DNA of 64,000 bases from Tomocerus qinae. Lineage: Eukaryota > Arthropoda > Collembola > Entomobryomorpha > Tomoceridae. Below the pieces are notes generated by a model. The model was given only the letters and a program-made list of their open reading frames with translations, had not been told where the DNA came from and made no database searches. The position numbers and the translations under genes are program-made. The stretch spans positions 8,541,280-8,605,279 of the forward strand of contig CM034547.1 in the NCBI GenBank assembly GCA_020055645.1, given 5' to 3'. Below are positions 12,401 to 27,490 of this stretch, piece after piece. Numbering within the stretch: the stretch's first letter is position 1; every line of letters starts with the position of its first letter.

Positions 12401-15400
12401 TTCTTCTCACTACTGAAACTTCCCAAATATATTCTCAGTCAAATGAAGTGAATTAATATTAAAGTGAGGGTAATAATTCGTTTTTTGTTGCTATATTAGG
12501 TGGAGTCGATGGGACGAAATTCTTACTCAAGGACAATTTAGAAAAGGATGGCATGATCAAAATATTGAAGATGCTTCGCGTGTCATCGTAAGAAATTTCA
12601 TTTTAATGAATTTGTATTTGCCAAATTTTGTTTTTATAATAAAAACTTGTGTTTTCCAGCTCCTTCACTGTGTTAAAAATTTCAAAGGAGACGAAAAGGT
12701 CAAATCGTTTGTACAAGACCTTATATGCCCTGTAGAGAATGGAACAAAAATTACAAGGAATCACTCAGGTAAAACCAAAATCTGAATTTTGAATTGAATT
12801 AGATGTTACGTTGGTGGTTTAAATTTTATCAATGTTTATTATTCAGGTCTAGCAAATCCAGTTTCCCGTGGAGGTCGAAAGAGCAAAAAGGAGAAAAAGG
12901 CATCAAAACAAGAAAAATTCCCTGAAAACGAGGATTGGCTCAAAGACGAGAAATACGACGGGGATGTACATTTAGATGGGAACTACAAAAAGCATTTAAC
13001 TAAGCATGCCAACAAGTAAGTCTTTCAAAGTATAAAATGATAATCTTGTAATAATATTATTAATAATCTTTAATTAATATTAAATTAATATTTATTTTTA
13101 GGGTCCTTCTACGGATTCGAATGCTGTATTATATCAAGCAAGAGATCATTGGGGAGTTTGCTTCCAAGATTAAAGAAGGTGTTCCATACACTGAGTTGAA
13201 AGTGTGTCCATCAACACTAATAGTCGACTCGGGTCCAGTAGAATGGTGGGATCGTGAGGCAGATGCATCTTTACTGATAGGGACATATAAACATGGCTAT
13301 GAACGTTACAACATGATGAGAATGGATCCATTGCTTTGTTTTCTCCATCGCTGTGGCCCCCCAGACGGTTCTGCAGTTCTTGCTGAAATATCCTGTGAAG
13401 TGTAAGTTTAGTTTTTAAATACTTAGATGAAAATACAGGTTCAATTTCGATTTGCCGATGAAGTATTATGTTACTTCTGAGGACTTAAATAAATGTCATT
13501 CTAATATTTCAGTAATGAAGAAGAGTTGGAGAAAGCTGTCGCCGGTGAAGAAATGGAAGTTGACGATGAAAGTAACAGCAATTTAGAAAGCGCTTGTGCA
13601 CCCAACGTAGATACTTCCAATGAAAATTCGTTGTCTAAAGATACCCCAGTGGCTACACCTGTCGCAGCCGGTGAACTGGACAAAAAGTCAGAAGATACCG
13701 AAACTTTCGAAGGTATTGTCCAATCTAAAGAGGATGTTGAAGAAAAAGACACTAATCCCGATACTAATGAAATCACGGAGAAGGAAGAAATTTCTGAAGC
13801 TGTGAAAGTTGAAAAGGCTGCTACAGAAGCTGAGAAAATGGTCACAGATGATGTTGAAGCAATTATCACGGAAAATAAAGAAAACAATACCAAAAAAGAA
13901 AGTGATCCTAAAGATTTGCAAAAAGAACCAGGCGAAAACGAAAAGAAAACTGAGATTGAAGCTAAACCAGAAGGCGAAGCTACAGAAAATAAGGATTCTG
14001 AAGAATCGGTAAAAATTGACGCTGAACCCATGGATCTGGACAAGTTAGATACGGCTGAAATTAAAATTGAGCCTGGGAGAAATATAACTGACGATGAAGA
14101 ATCTAAAATTGTAGATGAAGAAATGAAGGATGACAATAAGGATCAAGTTGAAACTGCTGAAAATATTGGACAAGAGATCAAACAAGAGGTTGACGCAGAA
14201 AAGTCTGAAAGCGTTGAGAGCGAGAAAGCAGAAGCGTTGGAAAAAGTTGAAAACTCTGATGCTACAGTAAGCAGTACAACAGATGTCAAAATCAAAACGG
14301 AAATCCCTGAACCTGGAAAACCTGTGGAAGGGGCTGGGCCTGAAGAAGAAAATGTAATGTACTGGCCTACTGTATCTGACTTGAATACTCGTCTCAGAAA
14401 ACTGATAACTTCTTTTCAAAGAAATTTCAAAAAGGAAGAAATCCGAAACGCGCAGAAGGCTAAGGTATTTGTTTTTATCCATTTGTTTTTATTGTGGGAA
14501 CGGAATGGAAATTTATATGTATTTGATTCTAATTAAGATGCTTCGCCTTGTGTCACAGAGAATGGAAAGAAAAGAGAAAATTGAGCAAATTGTTAGGGAA
14601 AGAGAACGACAAAAACTGGAAGTATATCAAAAAAGGTGGTCGAAGAAAGAGGAGTCTGACTTTTATCGTGCGGTGTCTACATTTGGTATTCAGTACAGCA
14701 GTTTCAACTGTAGAAAGGAAAATATTTATGACTGGTCAAAATTCCGTGCATTGTCACGATTAGATAAAAAGTTTGATGAGACGCTTACTGAATATTTTAA
14801 AGCCTTCTTTGCCATGTGCAAAAGAATCTGTGGGAAGAAGCTAAGCGCACAAGAAGGTAAGGTCTACATTGAAAATCGAAACAAACATTAATTATGCATT
14901 GATTTTATTACTACATATAAGGGTAAACTAACATCTTTGTTTCTTTACTTTCATTTGACATTGCCGCGTCCCCTTGTTTTCTGGAATAGAATTTGGTGAG
15001 GAGAGACTCTAATTGCAATTTACACCCATCTTAATGTTCATTATTCGTTAAATCTTTATTAATCGTGGAATGTTTCATCCAGATTTAATTCAAGTTCCCG
15101 TTGATCCTCTTCCGGAAGAGCGAGCTCGGAGAACTTTAGAACGTATTGAACTACTAAACAAAATACGCGAGGAAATCATCAGTCATCCTTATCTGGACGA
15201 CAGACTCCGATTATGTCAGCCGTCTCTTGACATGCCTGAATGGTGGATTCCCGGCAAACACGACAAAGATCTACTATTTGGAGCTGCTCGGTACGTTTTT
15301 ATTTAGATTTTTTTCTTGTCTCGTCGGCTTTTAGATTTATAACAATTAATTTGTATTCCAGTCTGAATTTTATAAATGAGTGAATTTTAACAGACATGGA

Positions 15401-18400
15401 CTTGGACGAACGGATTTGTTTTATCTAAATGATCCAGAGCTGTCATTCCGCGAGATTCTTCGGCGTCACATTGCTGGAGAGCCTTTGTTAAATGCTTCCG
15501 AGAGATATGGCTACAAAAGCATGAAAGCAGAACAAGAAGAGATAAAGAAAAGGCGTTCGGATTTTGTTGATATTGAAATCAAAGATATTAAGCAGGAACG
15601 AGAACAACTACGGAAGAAGAGAGACGCTGAAGAGCTTGAAAAGGGAAAGGCAGCTATCGCTCAATTGGAAAAACTTCTATCCGAGAAGAAAGCCAATGCC
15701 GCCGAAAAAGAGAAACGAGAGCGAGAAAGAAAAGCTTTAGAAGAGGCTGAATCCAAAGCTAAAGAAGCGGTAGAGGAGGCGAAAGAAAAGACTTTAGCTG
15801 ACCTATTAGAAAAATTAGAGAAATCATCAGAAAATTGTGCTGAAGAAACTGAAGCGATAAACCTTGAAGTGGATAAAAAGAAAAATGAGGATGCTGAAAT
15901 AGACAAAGATGTTAGTGATATAAATGGGAAATCTGAAGAGACAGCAGAAGAGGGAACAGTCAAAGAAGGTGAAGAGAAGTCCAATAGCGATGAGACTCCA
16001 ACGGAAAAGGATTCCGAAAAGACCGTTGAAACAATTATCGAATCGACGAATGAAGAAAAGCCTACTAAAGATGTTTGTGAGAAACTCGAGTCGACAGAAG
16101 ATGAAAATAACAGTATTTCTAACAAGGTTGTGATTAAAGAGGAACCCAAAGATGTTCAGGAGAAGGAATCTACTGATCCTCCAAAAGTTGTTGAGAATGA
16201 AGAGGAAGTAAAAGAAACAGAAACTCCTGAAAAGGCAAGTGAAGAGATTGAAAAGGGAGAGGAAGAAGAGAAGTCAGTAGATGATAGAGAACATAAAAAA
16301 GTAGAAGAAAGACCTGAGACAAGTGAGAGTCCCAAGAAAATAGTTGGCAATGAACCATCAAAGGAGGAGGAGAGTGAAAAAGAGAAGGTTAAAGAAGCAA
16401 GTCCAGAAAAGGAAGTAGAACTTCCCGCTTCAAAAGCTGCAGACGCTATTTCTGTTGACAAGGAAGAGAATAAGATGGAAATTAAAGAAGAAAAGATTTC
16501 AGAGCATTACACTAAGGAAGCTTTCGAGAAGATGTTGATCGGAAGTGACGATGAGCGAATCGCAGCGTTCTTGAAGAAGCGAACGGAAGAGATCGAAAAT
16601 GATTACAAAAACCGTCTTTTGACGGAAAGTCAAGCTGCAGCGGATTTGGCTCGCTCCAGGCTCGGAGACGACGAGTCGAAAACGAGTTCCTCTTCGGAGA
16701 TGAACGAAGTGCAGGTGGAGATCAAGGATGAGTTCAAGATCACGATCAAACTACCGGCGGAGAAAATGAATCGAGTGGAGGTGCAGGTAAAAGGGTCGCC
16801 AAAGTTCTCAGTGCCCGACCTACCGGCGCCTTCCGCACCTTTGTCTGTTCTACAGCCTTCGTTAGCCCAAGCGGTTCAAGGAGGCGACGACTCGAAAGGT
16901 AATCCTTCGAAACTGACTTTGTCCGATATATTAACTGGTGGAGACAGTAATAATATCGAAGGTTTGGGCAATCTGTTGAATCAAGTGAATCCGATTCGGT
17001 GGCCGAGGGACAAAGCCATTCAAATCCGGCTGGAGCACATAGTGCACGCGATCGAGAAAAACGAGTGGCCAGTCTCGCGATTCTTCAGTTCCGCCGGAGT
17101 GGCCGACATCTTCGAGTACACGCCAACGGGAACTCCGGACCCGTCTGCAGGAACGGGAGCTTCCATGAGGGATACGCCTACGCCCATCTCCGAGTGCTCC
17201 GACCTGGCCCCACCTGAAGATCTCATTATGAGTCTTCCGACGCAAACTCCAAATCTCAATCACACTCCGTCTGGTGCTTCTGGAGGTAACTTACCACCCA
17301 TGTCAAGTTCTATGACTTCTGTCTCCAGCTCTGGGCCTCATCAGGGCCCTTCTTCAGGTTCAATGTCCTCTCTGTCCCAAGGACCTTCCGGACTATCGTC
17401 GAGTCTAGTGTCCAGTCTCAGTTCCGCCCTAGCGGGTTCCGGGCCAAATAGCGAGCGAGGAGGTTCCGGACCAGGCTCTGGACTCAACCTAGGTCCTAAC
17501 GCCAATTCTATGTCCATGTCGTCTCTTCCGACGCTAAATGTACCCAGTGGAATACCACCACCTCCTATTCCTGGCTCTGGTGGCAGAAGAGGGAGGAGAC
17601 GACGCATTGCCATCGACGTCGAAACGGAACGGGCTAAGCTTCAAGCTTTACTTAACCATAGTATCCACCCACCGAACAACATGATGCCTCACGTGCCATC
17701 CCCAAGGCTTTCTCCCTTGGTTCAGCAGTCCCTCGAGCGTCGTGCGCAACAACAACAGCAACAACAGGCTAATAACAATAACCAATCAGAAAAGAACGAA
17801 AGCGAAAACGACAATGTCCATCAGAAAGCGCCGGGTGGTGGGCGAGAGTCACAGAATCAAAGACAACGGCAGAACCAAAGCCCGAGTCAGAATCAGCGCT
17901 CGAGGAGCAACACGCCGAACCGAGTGCCCGCCTCTCAATCCAGAAAATTCGAACCTCCTCCTCCTGCTCACCAGCATCACCCTTCCGTCGCCTCCCTTCT
18001 TCGTTCCTCCCACCAACCAAACATCCAGCACAATATACCGCCTTTACAATCTCCACAGCAGAATTTCACGTCTCAGTCGCAGTCTTCCTCCCTGGACTTG
18101 AGTATTAAGTCGAACAATTTGACCAATTCTGTCGCCGCTGCCGCTATGTCCGCCCTATCTTCTTTGAGTAGTGTCACGGTTACACCTGTTACGCTTAATT
18201 CACCACCCAGTAACCACAAAAATACAAATAATAACTCGAGTAACAGCGGCAGCTCCGCCCCGATGGATTTGTCAGCTGGGTAAGTTTTACAAAATTTACT
18301 AGAACAACTGCGTCTGGATTGTTTTATAAGGTGTGCAATTAATATTTCTTATCTTTCAGTATGTCGAAAAGACAGCGTAGGGAAAGTCCGAGCATGTTCA

Positions 18401-21400
18401 ACCCTCGCAGAGAAGAAAAGGAGCGGGAAAGAAGAGCCCCAGCACCGCCACCTCCTACGGAACCTGAAATTTCTGGGCCTAAACCAGCAAAACAATCAAA
18501 ACTGGAAAATATGTTAGACAAACTTAGAAAACGGAAGGTAATTTCAAGGAAATGAAATTCATAGTCCCATAATTGTTTTTTTAATTTGAATCTTAACGGT
18601 GGTAAAATGTGTTTCAAATTCAGATGGGAGATTCAGATCCATTACCTCCTCCTCCAGCAGACAAAGATAAGAAACGAAAGAAATTGGACGAAATTGTTTT
18701 CGGGTTGTCAGCTAACAAAGGATCACCTGGATCTTCGATTTTTGACCGACCTGCTCCACCTAAGCAAAGTTCAGCACCTCCACGGGGAAGTGGTCGGGCA
18801 AGTGCGTCTCCTCTTTCCAACTTGCACTCTCCACCCACATCTGCTCATCAACAACCTCCAACCTCTTCTCCCAAAGATCATCACAACAATCCTATGGCTC
18901 AAAATATATTTTCTAACCCTCTGCTGAGTGCCACCCTCTCTCTGTTCAATTCGGCTGCAGGAAAGGAATTCAGTCGGCTAGCTGCTGCAGGAGCGGCGGG
19001 CCATTCTCAAAATCCTTCGTCTCTCCTCAATGCCAACAAAAAAGACTCAAGTCCTCGTGGTAAGTCATTTGCTTCTTTTTTGTTTCTTTATCAAAGCTGG
19101 TAGCAGCTACTGTTGAGATATCTGTCTAGTAGTTTGAATGAACGTAAATCCCCCCGTGTTCGTATTTGTCCCTATTTTTTTGGCCGTTTGTCTTGAATAT
19201 TATATTCCGTAGTTTTCTTTTTCTCCAAGGATTTTTGACACGAGACTAGAGAATCCAATTAGCATTTGAATTGTTCAGAGCAATGGATTGTATTTTTTTG
19301 TCAAATCCTTCCTCTCAATGTGTAGTTCTGACTCAGTTCCAAGTCCCCAGCCATGCCAGAATTATTAGTTAGTCGTAGTTTGCTATGCAGACCACTGATG
19401 ATTTGTGCCTTAAGCAAGAACGTCTGTGCATGACTATTTTAGGAGCAGCGCCAATGCCGGCTCCATCTCATTTATCAGAAATGCCCAAATGTGATTTAAG
19501 TCGATTGGCAGAGCTTGCAGTGCCCAAGTTTGACTTATTTTCTCATGATGCAAAAGTTAACAAGTGGCTGGCTGAGCATGCTAATTTGACGCCGGAGCGG
19601 CCCGTTACCCCTGAATTCATGGACGGGAGACGAAGAAGGAGACCCAGAGTCGACCCCATGCTTCTCGATTGGAGCAAGTTGACTGGAGACGAAAATGTTA
19701 CCGTTGTCAACAGGATTACTGGCAAAAAGGTAAGAAAAGTTGATTTCCGATAATTTTCGAGCACATTAATTATATGACGGGAGTTGATCATAAGTATTCT
19801 GTTACCTTATTCAGATCACGGGACCAAAAGCTCCACAGCTAAGGATACTCTCTCAGTGGCTTAACGAGAACCCCCTTTACGACGTGGATCCCCGGTGGGC
19901 AGATTTGGTGCGAGAAAAAGGCAATCTTCCTCAAGATTTACAACGGCGAATCTCTGGGGAGAAAAAGAAGGGACCTGGCAGGCCACCGTTGCTGACTAGT
20001 CCGCCACCGAATCCGACAACTGTAGGTGGGAGTACTCCAACTATCCCTACCTCTGCTGCCAACGCCTATTCCTCTCTCGGAGCCTTTTCTCAACTCCCTG
20101 GTAGGTGGAAAATATCTTTAGTCAAGATTGTAATTGGGATGTCAATACTGGTATAATAATATTAGTGTTTGGATTTCTAAGATTATTGTACATGGTTAAC
20201 AGGTTTATCTGGACTGAATCCAAATCTTCTTGCAAGTCTTCCACTTGGCTCGCTAGATCCAAAGAATCCTTTGTTCATGCCGTTTGGTGGGTTAGGATCT
20301 TTAGGAAATTTGGGTTCTTTGGGTAACTTGGGAAATCTGGGGAATCTGAATAGTTTAAGTAGCCTAGGGCTGACGAATCCTCTCTTTGGCTTCGGACTTC
20401 CAAATATGGGCATGGGGTCCGATATGCCAGGCATGTCCGGGGTGGGAGAGAGTAGCGGTAATAGTAAGCAAAGTTCTAAAGACATGGCCCATTCTTCTGG
20501 TGCACAACACTCAACATCCGCCTCGACTAACAAAAAGGAGGAGAAGAGTAGTAAGAAGTCGTCGTCCGCTGCATCTGCGTCTCAAAATATGCTCTCGAGT
20601 GCTTTGCCGTTCCTGTTTCCGAATCCGGGACTGATGTACAATCCTTTAGGACTGGGCTCGTTTCCTTTGGGTGCTGGGATGACGCCGCCATTCAGCAATC
20701 TTGGGCAAGGCTCTCTGGTGAACGGGATGGGCGGCAACGCGGGCAACAAGAAGTCATCGACAACAACAAGTAAGAGTGGGACGAGTCCCTTGAGTTCCGC
20801 CGGCCTCTCTGGTTTGAACATTCCGTCTTTTTCTAAGAAAGACGTACCCAGCGGGGTAGCAGCGGCTCTGCGGACCAAGAATCCAGCCAATCTAGCTCCG
20901 GGACCAACCAATCAGCCCGTCGTCAATCCAGACGACTCTGATGACGAGAGTTTGCACAGTCTGATGGGTAACCACGCTGATGACCTCCCTGATGATGATT
21001 CCCCGCAGGACGAGCATACGGAAAGAATTGTACTTAAAGGTAAATTTTAAAATTACTCTTCAAAATAATATTTGGAGTAAATTTGTGAACATTTCCGAAG
21101 ATTTGTACTCATTATTGATGATTTCGTACGATTGAACGTAATTAGAGAGTAAAGAACTGGAGAAGGAAATGGCAGCACAGAAGATGGAGACACGACGGGA
21201 GAAACGTGAACGAATGAGGGAACGTCCTTCATCGTCGAATAATCCTTCGGAATCCCATCGTGAGCGAGATCGTGAGCGCGACTCACACCGAGGCCTTACA
21301 GCGGCCGAACGACAACTGCTAATGGTTAAGAAAAAAGAAAGATTGGCTAAAGAAGAGCCTCCGTCACTGCCATTCCGTGATTCTGGTAGAACTACTCGAA

Positions 21401-21513
21401 GATCAACTGCTGCTGCTGCGAGTAGAAGCCGTCTCGAAGAGGCTGTTAATAAAATGCGAGAGGCTACCGAGTCTCTTGGTTCTTATACGGAGCATAATTC
21501 AGGGAAACGTTAA
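3481..21513 (+). CDS. kis: Kismet, CHD7/8/9-type ATP-dependent chromatin remodeller
   Basis: Nuclear SNF2-family nucleosome remodeller of CHD subfamily III. Exons: 3481-6519, 6636-6797, 6975-7237, 7315-7392, 7497-7856, 8024-8135, 8225-8539, 8614-10048, 10183-11882, 11968-12260, 12500-12587, 12660-12768, 12847-13015, 13102-13401, 13513-14464, 14559-14856, 15083-15290, 15394-18279, 18360-18537, 18624-19059, 19443-19729, 19815-20100, 20203-21039, 21146-21513. All junctions are GT-AG and phase-consistent; total 5,052 residues, about the size of fly kismet. Residues 1-1150 are Gln/Pro/Ser/Met-rich. Split chromodomain 1 is at about 1452-1465 plus 1742-1800, and chromodomain 2 at about 1802-1860. 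The helicase has GLGKT near 1922, DEAH at 2033-2036, and QARCHRIGQ near 2326. A SANT/SLIDE-like region spans about 2560-3225. BRK-type repeats lie near 4485-4590, followed by a GPGRPP AT-hook-like motif. Family assignment is very secure; exact small exons are less so. Confidence 0.96.
4195..4316 (+). repeat. kis: Poly-glutamine tract of kismet
   Basis: Mixed CAA/CAG runs encode two long Gln stretches separated by one Pro, inside the Gln/Pro-rich N-terminal exon. The mix of CAA and CAG interrupts pure triplet repeats, which usually slows length change. A shorter Gln run occurs near 5185-5200 and another in the exon beginning at 6636. Confidence 0.9.
8680..9505 (+). other. kis: Acidic insert splitting kismet chromodomain 1
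   Basis: Residues about 1466-1740, inside the exon 8614-10048, are almost wholly Glu, Lys, Asp, Ser and Thr. They fall between the first strand of chromodomain 1 ([14 protein letters not shown]) and its core ([16 protein letters not shown]). In fly kismet and human CHD7 as I remember them, this loop is only tens of residues. No splice sites interrupt the frame, so it looks translated rather than intronic. The insert holds a PMDID motif and a VKRE sumoylation-type site at its end. Confidence 0.8.
13520..14350 (+). other. kis: Second acidic low-complexity segment of kismet
   Basis: Residues about 2812-3085 in exon 13513-14464 are Glu/Lys/Asp-rich, between the conserved SANT-side block ending [11 protein letters not shown] and the conserved [16 protein letters not shown] block. 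It contains EPMDLD and three sumoylation-type motifs (IKIE, IKQE, IKTE). Length is similar to the first insert. Confidence 0.75.
15540..16490 (+). other. kis: Charged coiled-coil-like and acidic segment of kismet
   Basis: Residues about 3340-3660 in exon 15394-18279 start with an alternating Lys/Glu stretch typical of a long charged helix, then turn strongly acidic. The segment follows the conserved [10 protein letters not shown] block and precedes the conserved [15 protein letters not shown] block. It contains an IKEE sumoylation-type motif near 16133. Confidence 0.7.
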
Positions 21514-23670
21514 AAACCATTAGGCTAGTTACTAAATATATAAATATATATATAAATATATAAATAGTACACTGAATCATGATACAAAGATAGTTGTCGA
21601 AATCGAAAATGTCTGCTACGTCCCCTCCACGATTTTTACTAACTCACTCCCTTCTCACTCTGTGACTTACCCATATAGCTACTACACTCTCTGTGAACTA
21701 ACTTATCTGAAAAGAAAAAGTTTTGCTGCTGCTCGCTACAGATACGATCACACAGCTTTGGAATACCTAATCTCTTATTAGCACTTTGATGTGCGGAGGA
21801 CTTTTAAAATGACATTGTGTGGTTCTTTAGCTGAGGAAGATGGGCGATGTTATAGTTTTGATAGCTCGCTCTTGCACTGCTGCACAACTCCAAATACTTT
21901 TTACTACTCCCATGAAGCGTTGTGGTGTCAAACTGAACTGACCAACCGGAACCAGGACAAATGTCAACTGATTAAAATTCTCGTGAGTTATTTGTTCAAA
22001 TGGTTCAGTTGACTTGACTCGTTTGTTTTTAATATAAATAAATATAGATAATGTTAGGATCTAACTGTAAGTACATAGAAGATGGCTTGATGTAAAAGTG
22101 AATATACAAATGTTGTTTTGTCACATCTGTATATAATTATTAGAAATATTTCTTTAAATTCTCTAATTATTGAATTACACGTTATACTATAATAGTGAGA
22201 TATTGTGTATTGTAAATGTACGTAACTAGTTAGGAGTTTGGAACTACATAATGATTATATTATATTATGCATAATACTGTGGATAGTGTAAGTTGCTACT
22301 AGCTAAGTGTAAGTTAAGAGTATAGTAGAGATTTAGGCTCTTTGTCATGTCATTTGTAACTTTTTTGAAAGATTGATCTTTGATGTAAACGAAACGATAC
22401 ACTACAAATACTAAAAATGTTTTATGAACTAAGAGAGCATAATAAATAAGTCCGTATAAGGCAAGGCTACTGTTCAGTGCAAGAATGTAGTGTAGAGACA
22501 TAAAGAATAAGCTAGAGAATAGTATTATTACAAATAACTCACTATTAGCATTTGAAACTATTTAACTAGATAGACTTGAAAAATAAATTGACAACACGAC
22601 TTGACTCTAGTAGTAGAATTTGTACAAGAGAAATATTATTATGCATATTATTAAACTGTCTATAACTACATATACACTACAATAACTATAAACTATCGTG
22701 TACCTATACCCGTAAAAATAACAACAACCGTAAATACATACACACATAATAACAAATTATTTAAAACCTGAATTTTATGGACAAAGTGGTATTGTATAAG
22801 AGTAAAAATAAGTCGTATCTACCCTTAACCTAAAGTAACGTAACCATCAAATTATAAATAGGAGAGACGAGAACGGTAGTGTATATGTATATACAATATG
22901 ATGATCATGATCAGGTACATACTTATTAGTTTGTGTTAGAAAACTGTAGAAGACCCAAAAACAGACAAAAGAGCCAGGCCACACTTATTATAGGGGACGT
23001 ATGTGCGAAAGAGGAGACTAGAGCGTTTCTAATATGTATTTGTGTGTATGTGTGTTGATTGATTAGTTGGACTATTGATTGTAGTGAGAGTTAATAGTGA
23101 TGTGTTAATGGCAGACGACGCCTTTTTATGTATTAATTATTACTTATAACTGTTATTACTATTATTATTATTATTATATTTCCTTTTTGTTACAACTTGT
23201 TCCCATGAACTTCAACATGGTCTATTTATAATCTTAGCACTTGTTCAGACAAACTAAAGTACTGTTGTATGATGTCATCGTGATAGTGTACTGTATTCTA
23301 CTGTACTAATTATGCTATTATGACCTTTATATCCATTATTCAATGTGTAAGAATATATGTACGTGCAGATTAAGGGGGAGGGGAGAGGGAACGTCGTAGT
23401 AGAACAGGGGAAAGCAGGCAGTTCAGTCAGATCATTGTTTCTTGCTCGCCTTCCCCTCCCTTCCCTTGTTCTACTCATCCTCTCTCTCTCCCGTCCCCTC
23501 TTCCTGTCCACCAAAATTATTAATTATTATTACCCCTCAAGGTAATAGTAATATTCACCAGAAGTATCTTACTTATTACTGAGGCGTATCGTTGATGACA
23601 AATGAATATGTATTGTGTACATTTGCATCGTGAAGGTGTGTGTAGGGAAATAAATTCATTACCATATTCA
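21514..23670 (+). other. kis: Kismet 3' UTR with three candidate poly(A) signals
   Basis: No coding content follows the TAA. AATAAA hexamers are at 22037-22042, 22582-22587 and 23649-23654. The last is followed within about 40 bases by a T/GT-rich stretch, as expected for a real cleavage site. Two exact Pumilio-type elements (TGTANATA) are at 22128-22135 and 22886-22893. An (ATT)n run lies near 23155-23177. The 2.1-kb length depends on use of the last signal, which is inferred. Confidence 0.55.
23649..23654 (+). terminator. Distal poly(A) signal, probably of kismet
   Basis: AATAAA with a downstream T-rich and GT-containing stretch (ctctttgtgtatg, about 23679-23691). It is the last + strand signal before the oppositely oriented channel gene. 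Confidence 0.45.
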
Positions 23671-23702
23671 GATTAGCCCCTCTTTGTGTATGCTCCGAAT
23701 AT

Positions 23703-23773
23703 TTTATTTTTCATTTTTGCTATTAGTAAATCTCATTTTATATCGTGTTTCTATTCTTTCACATCATTTTATT
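23703..23773 (-). terminator. Candidate poly(A) signals of the TASK channel gene
   Basis: On the minus strand AATAAA occurs at 23703-23708 and 23768-23773, about 210-280 bases past the channel stop codon. The two genes therefore end within about 100 bases of each other or overlap. Confidence 0.4.
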
Positions 23774-23980
23774 CATACCCTATTATTTCTAGTATTTTCA
23801 TCATACATTTTTCTATGCACGCAGCATAATACAATTGTACAGAGAGGTATACATACTTTGAACATTCATAGTTATAATATACTCGGGTTTGACACACGTT
23901 AGGTTCTGGTAGGAAAATTAGGCTTAAAAGCGATTTGTAAACTATTTGTATAGTTCTAATTTTGTGAAAGATTACATATA

Positions 23981-27076
<3,096 letters not shown>

Positions 27077-27490
27077 TTACAACGTGATCTCATGAAATTC
27101 GTAAGCTCCAATTAATCCCACAACAGCCACAATTCCCACGCAGGCTGTGGACTGGAATAGAAGTGAGGAGTCTTGGAATCCTGGAACACCCAGTCTCCTC
27201 ACGCTCTCACTTTCCTCGAAAGATACAATTGGAATTGATAGGGCCGTGGTGATACTTAGCTTAGAATATTTTATGCAAGAATCAAGTCTGTTCGTCTGTT
27301 GATTGACAGTTGCGGCCTGCAATGAAAACGAAGATATTGCAGTCGCAAGTTGAGGTTGAAAATGGTCAAAGCACCTGGGAAGAGCCTCTGTCGGCAAACT
27401 GCATAAACGGAATGCGTGGATGCTACCATCATAATAATTTGCATTCAGAGGTGAATCTCCAGAGATGATGATGCAAATTGATTGTTCCAT
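27077..27490 (-). CDS. Unassigned 137-residue ORF with hydrophobic C terminus
   Basis: An uninterrupted frame from ATG to TAA lies between the divergent TASK and importin genes. Its composition is balanced, not the Phe/Ile/Tyr/Asn mix of random AT-rich frames. The last 25 residues contain ACVGIVAVVGLIGAY, which could be a tail anchor. The interval is less AT-rich than its surroundings, which also makes a chance ORF more likely. I do not recognise the protein. It could be a small single-exon gene, one exon of a longer minus-strand gene, or chance. Confidence 0.28.
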   Translation of the reverse strand: MEQSICIIISGDSPLNANYYDGSIHAFRLCSLPTEALPRCFDHFQPQLATAISSFSLQAATVNQQTNRLDSCIKYSKLSITTALSIPIVSFEESESVRRLGVPGFQDSSLLFQSTACVGIVAVVGLIGAYEFHEITL

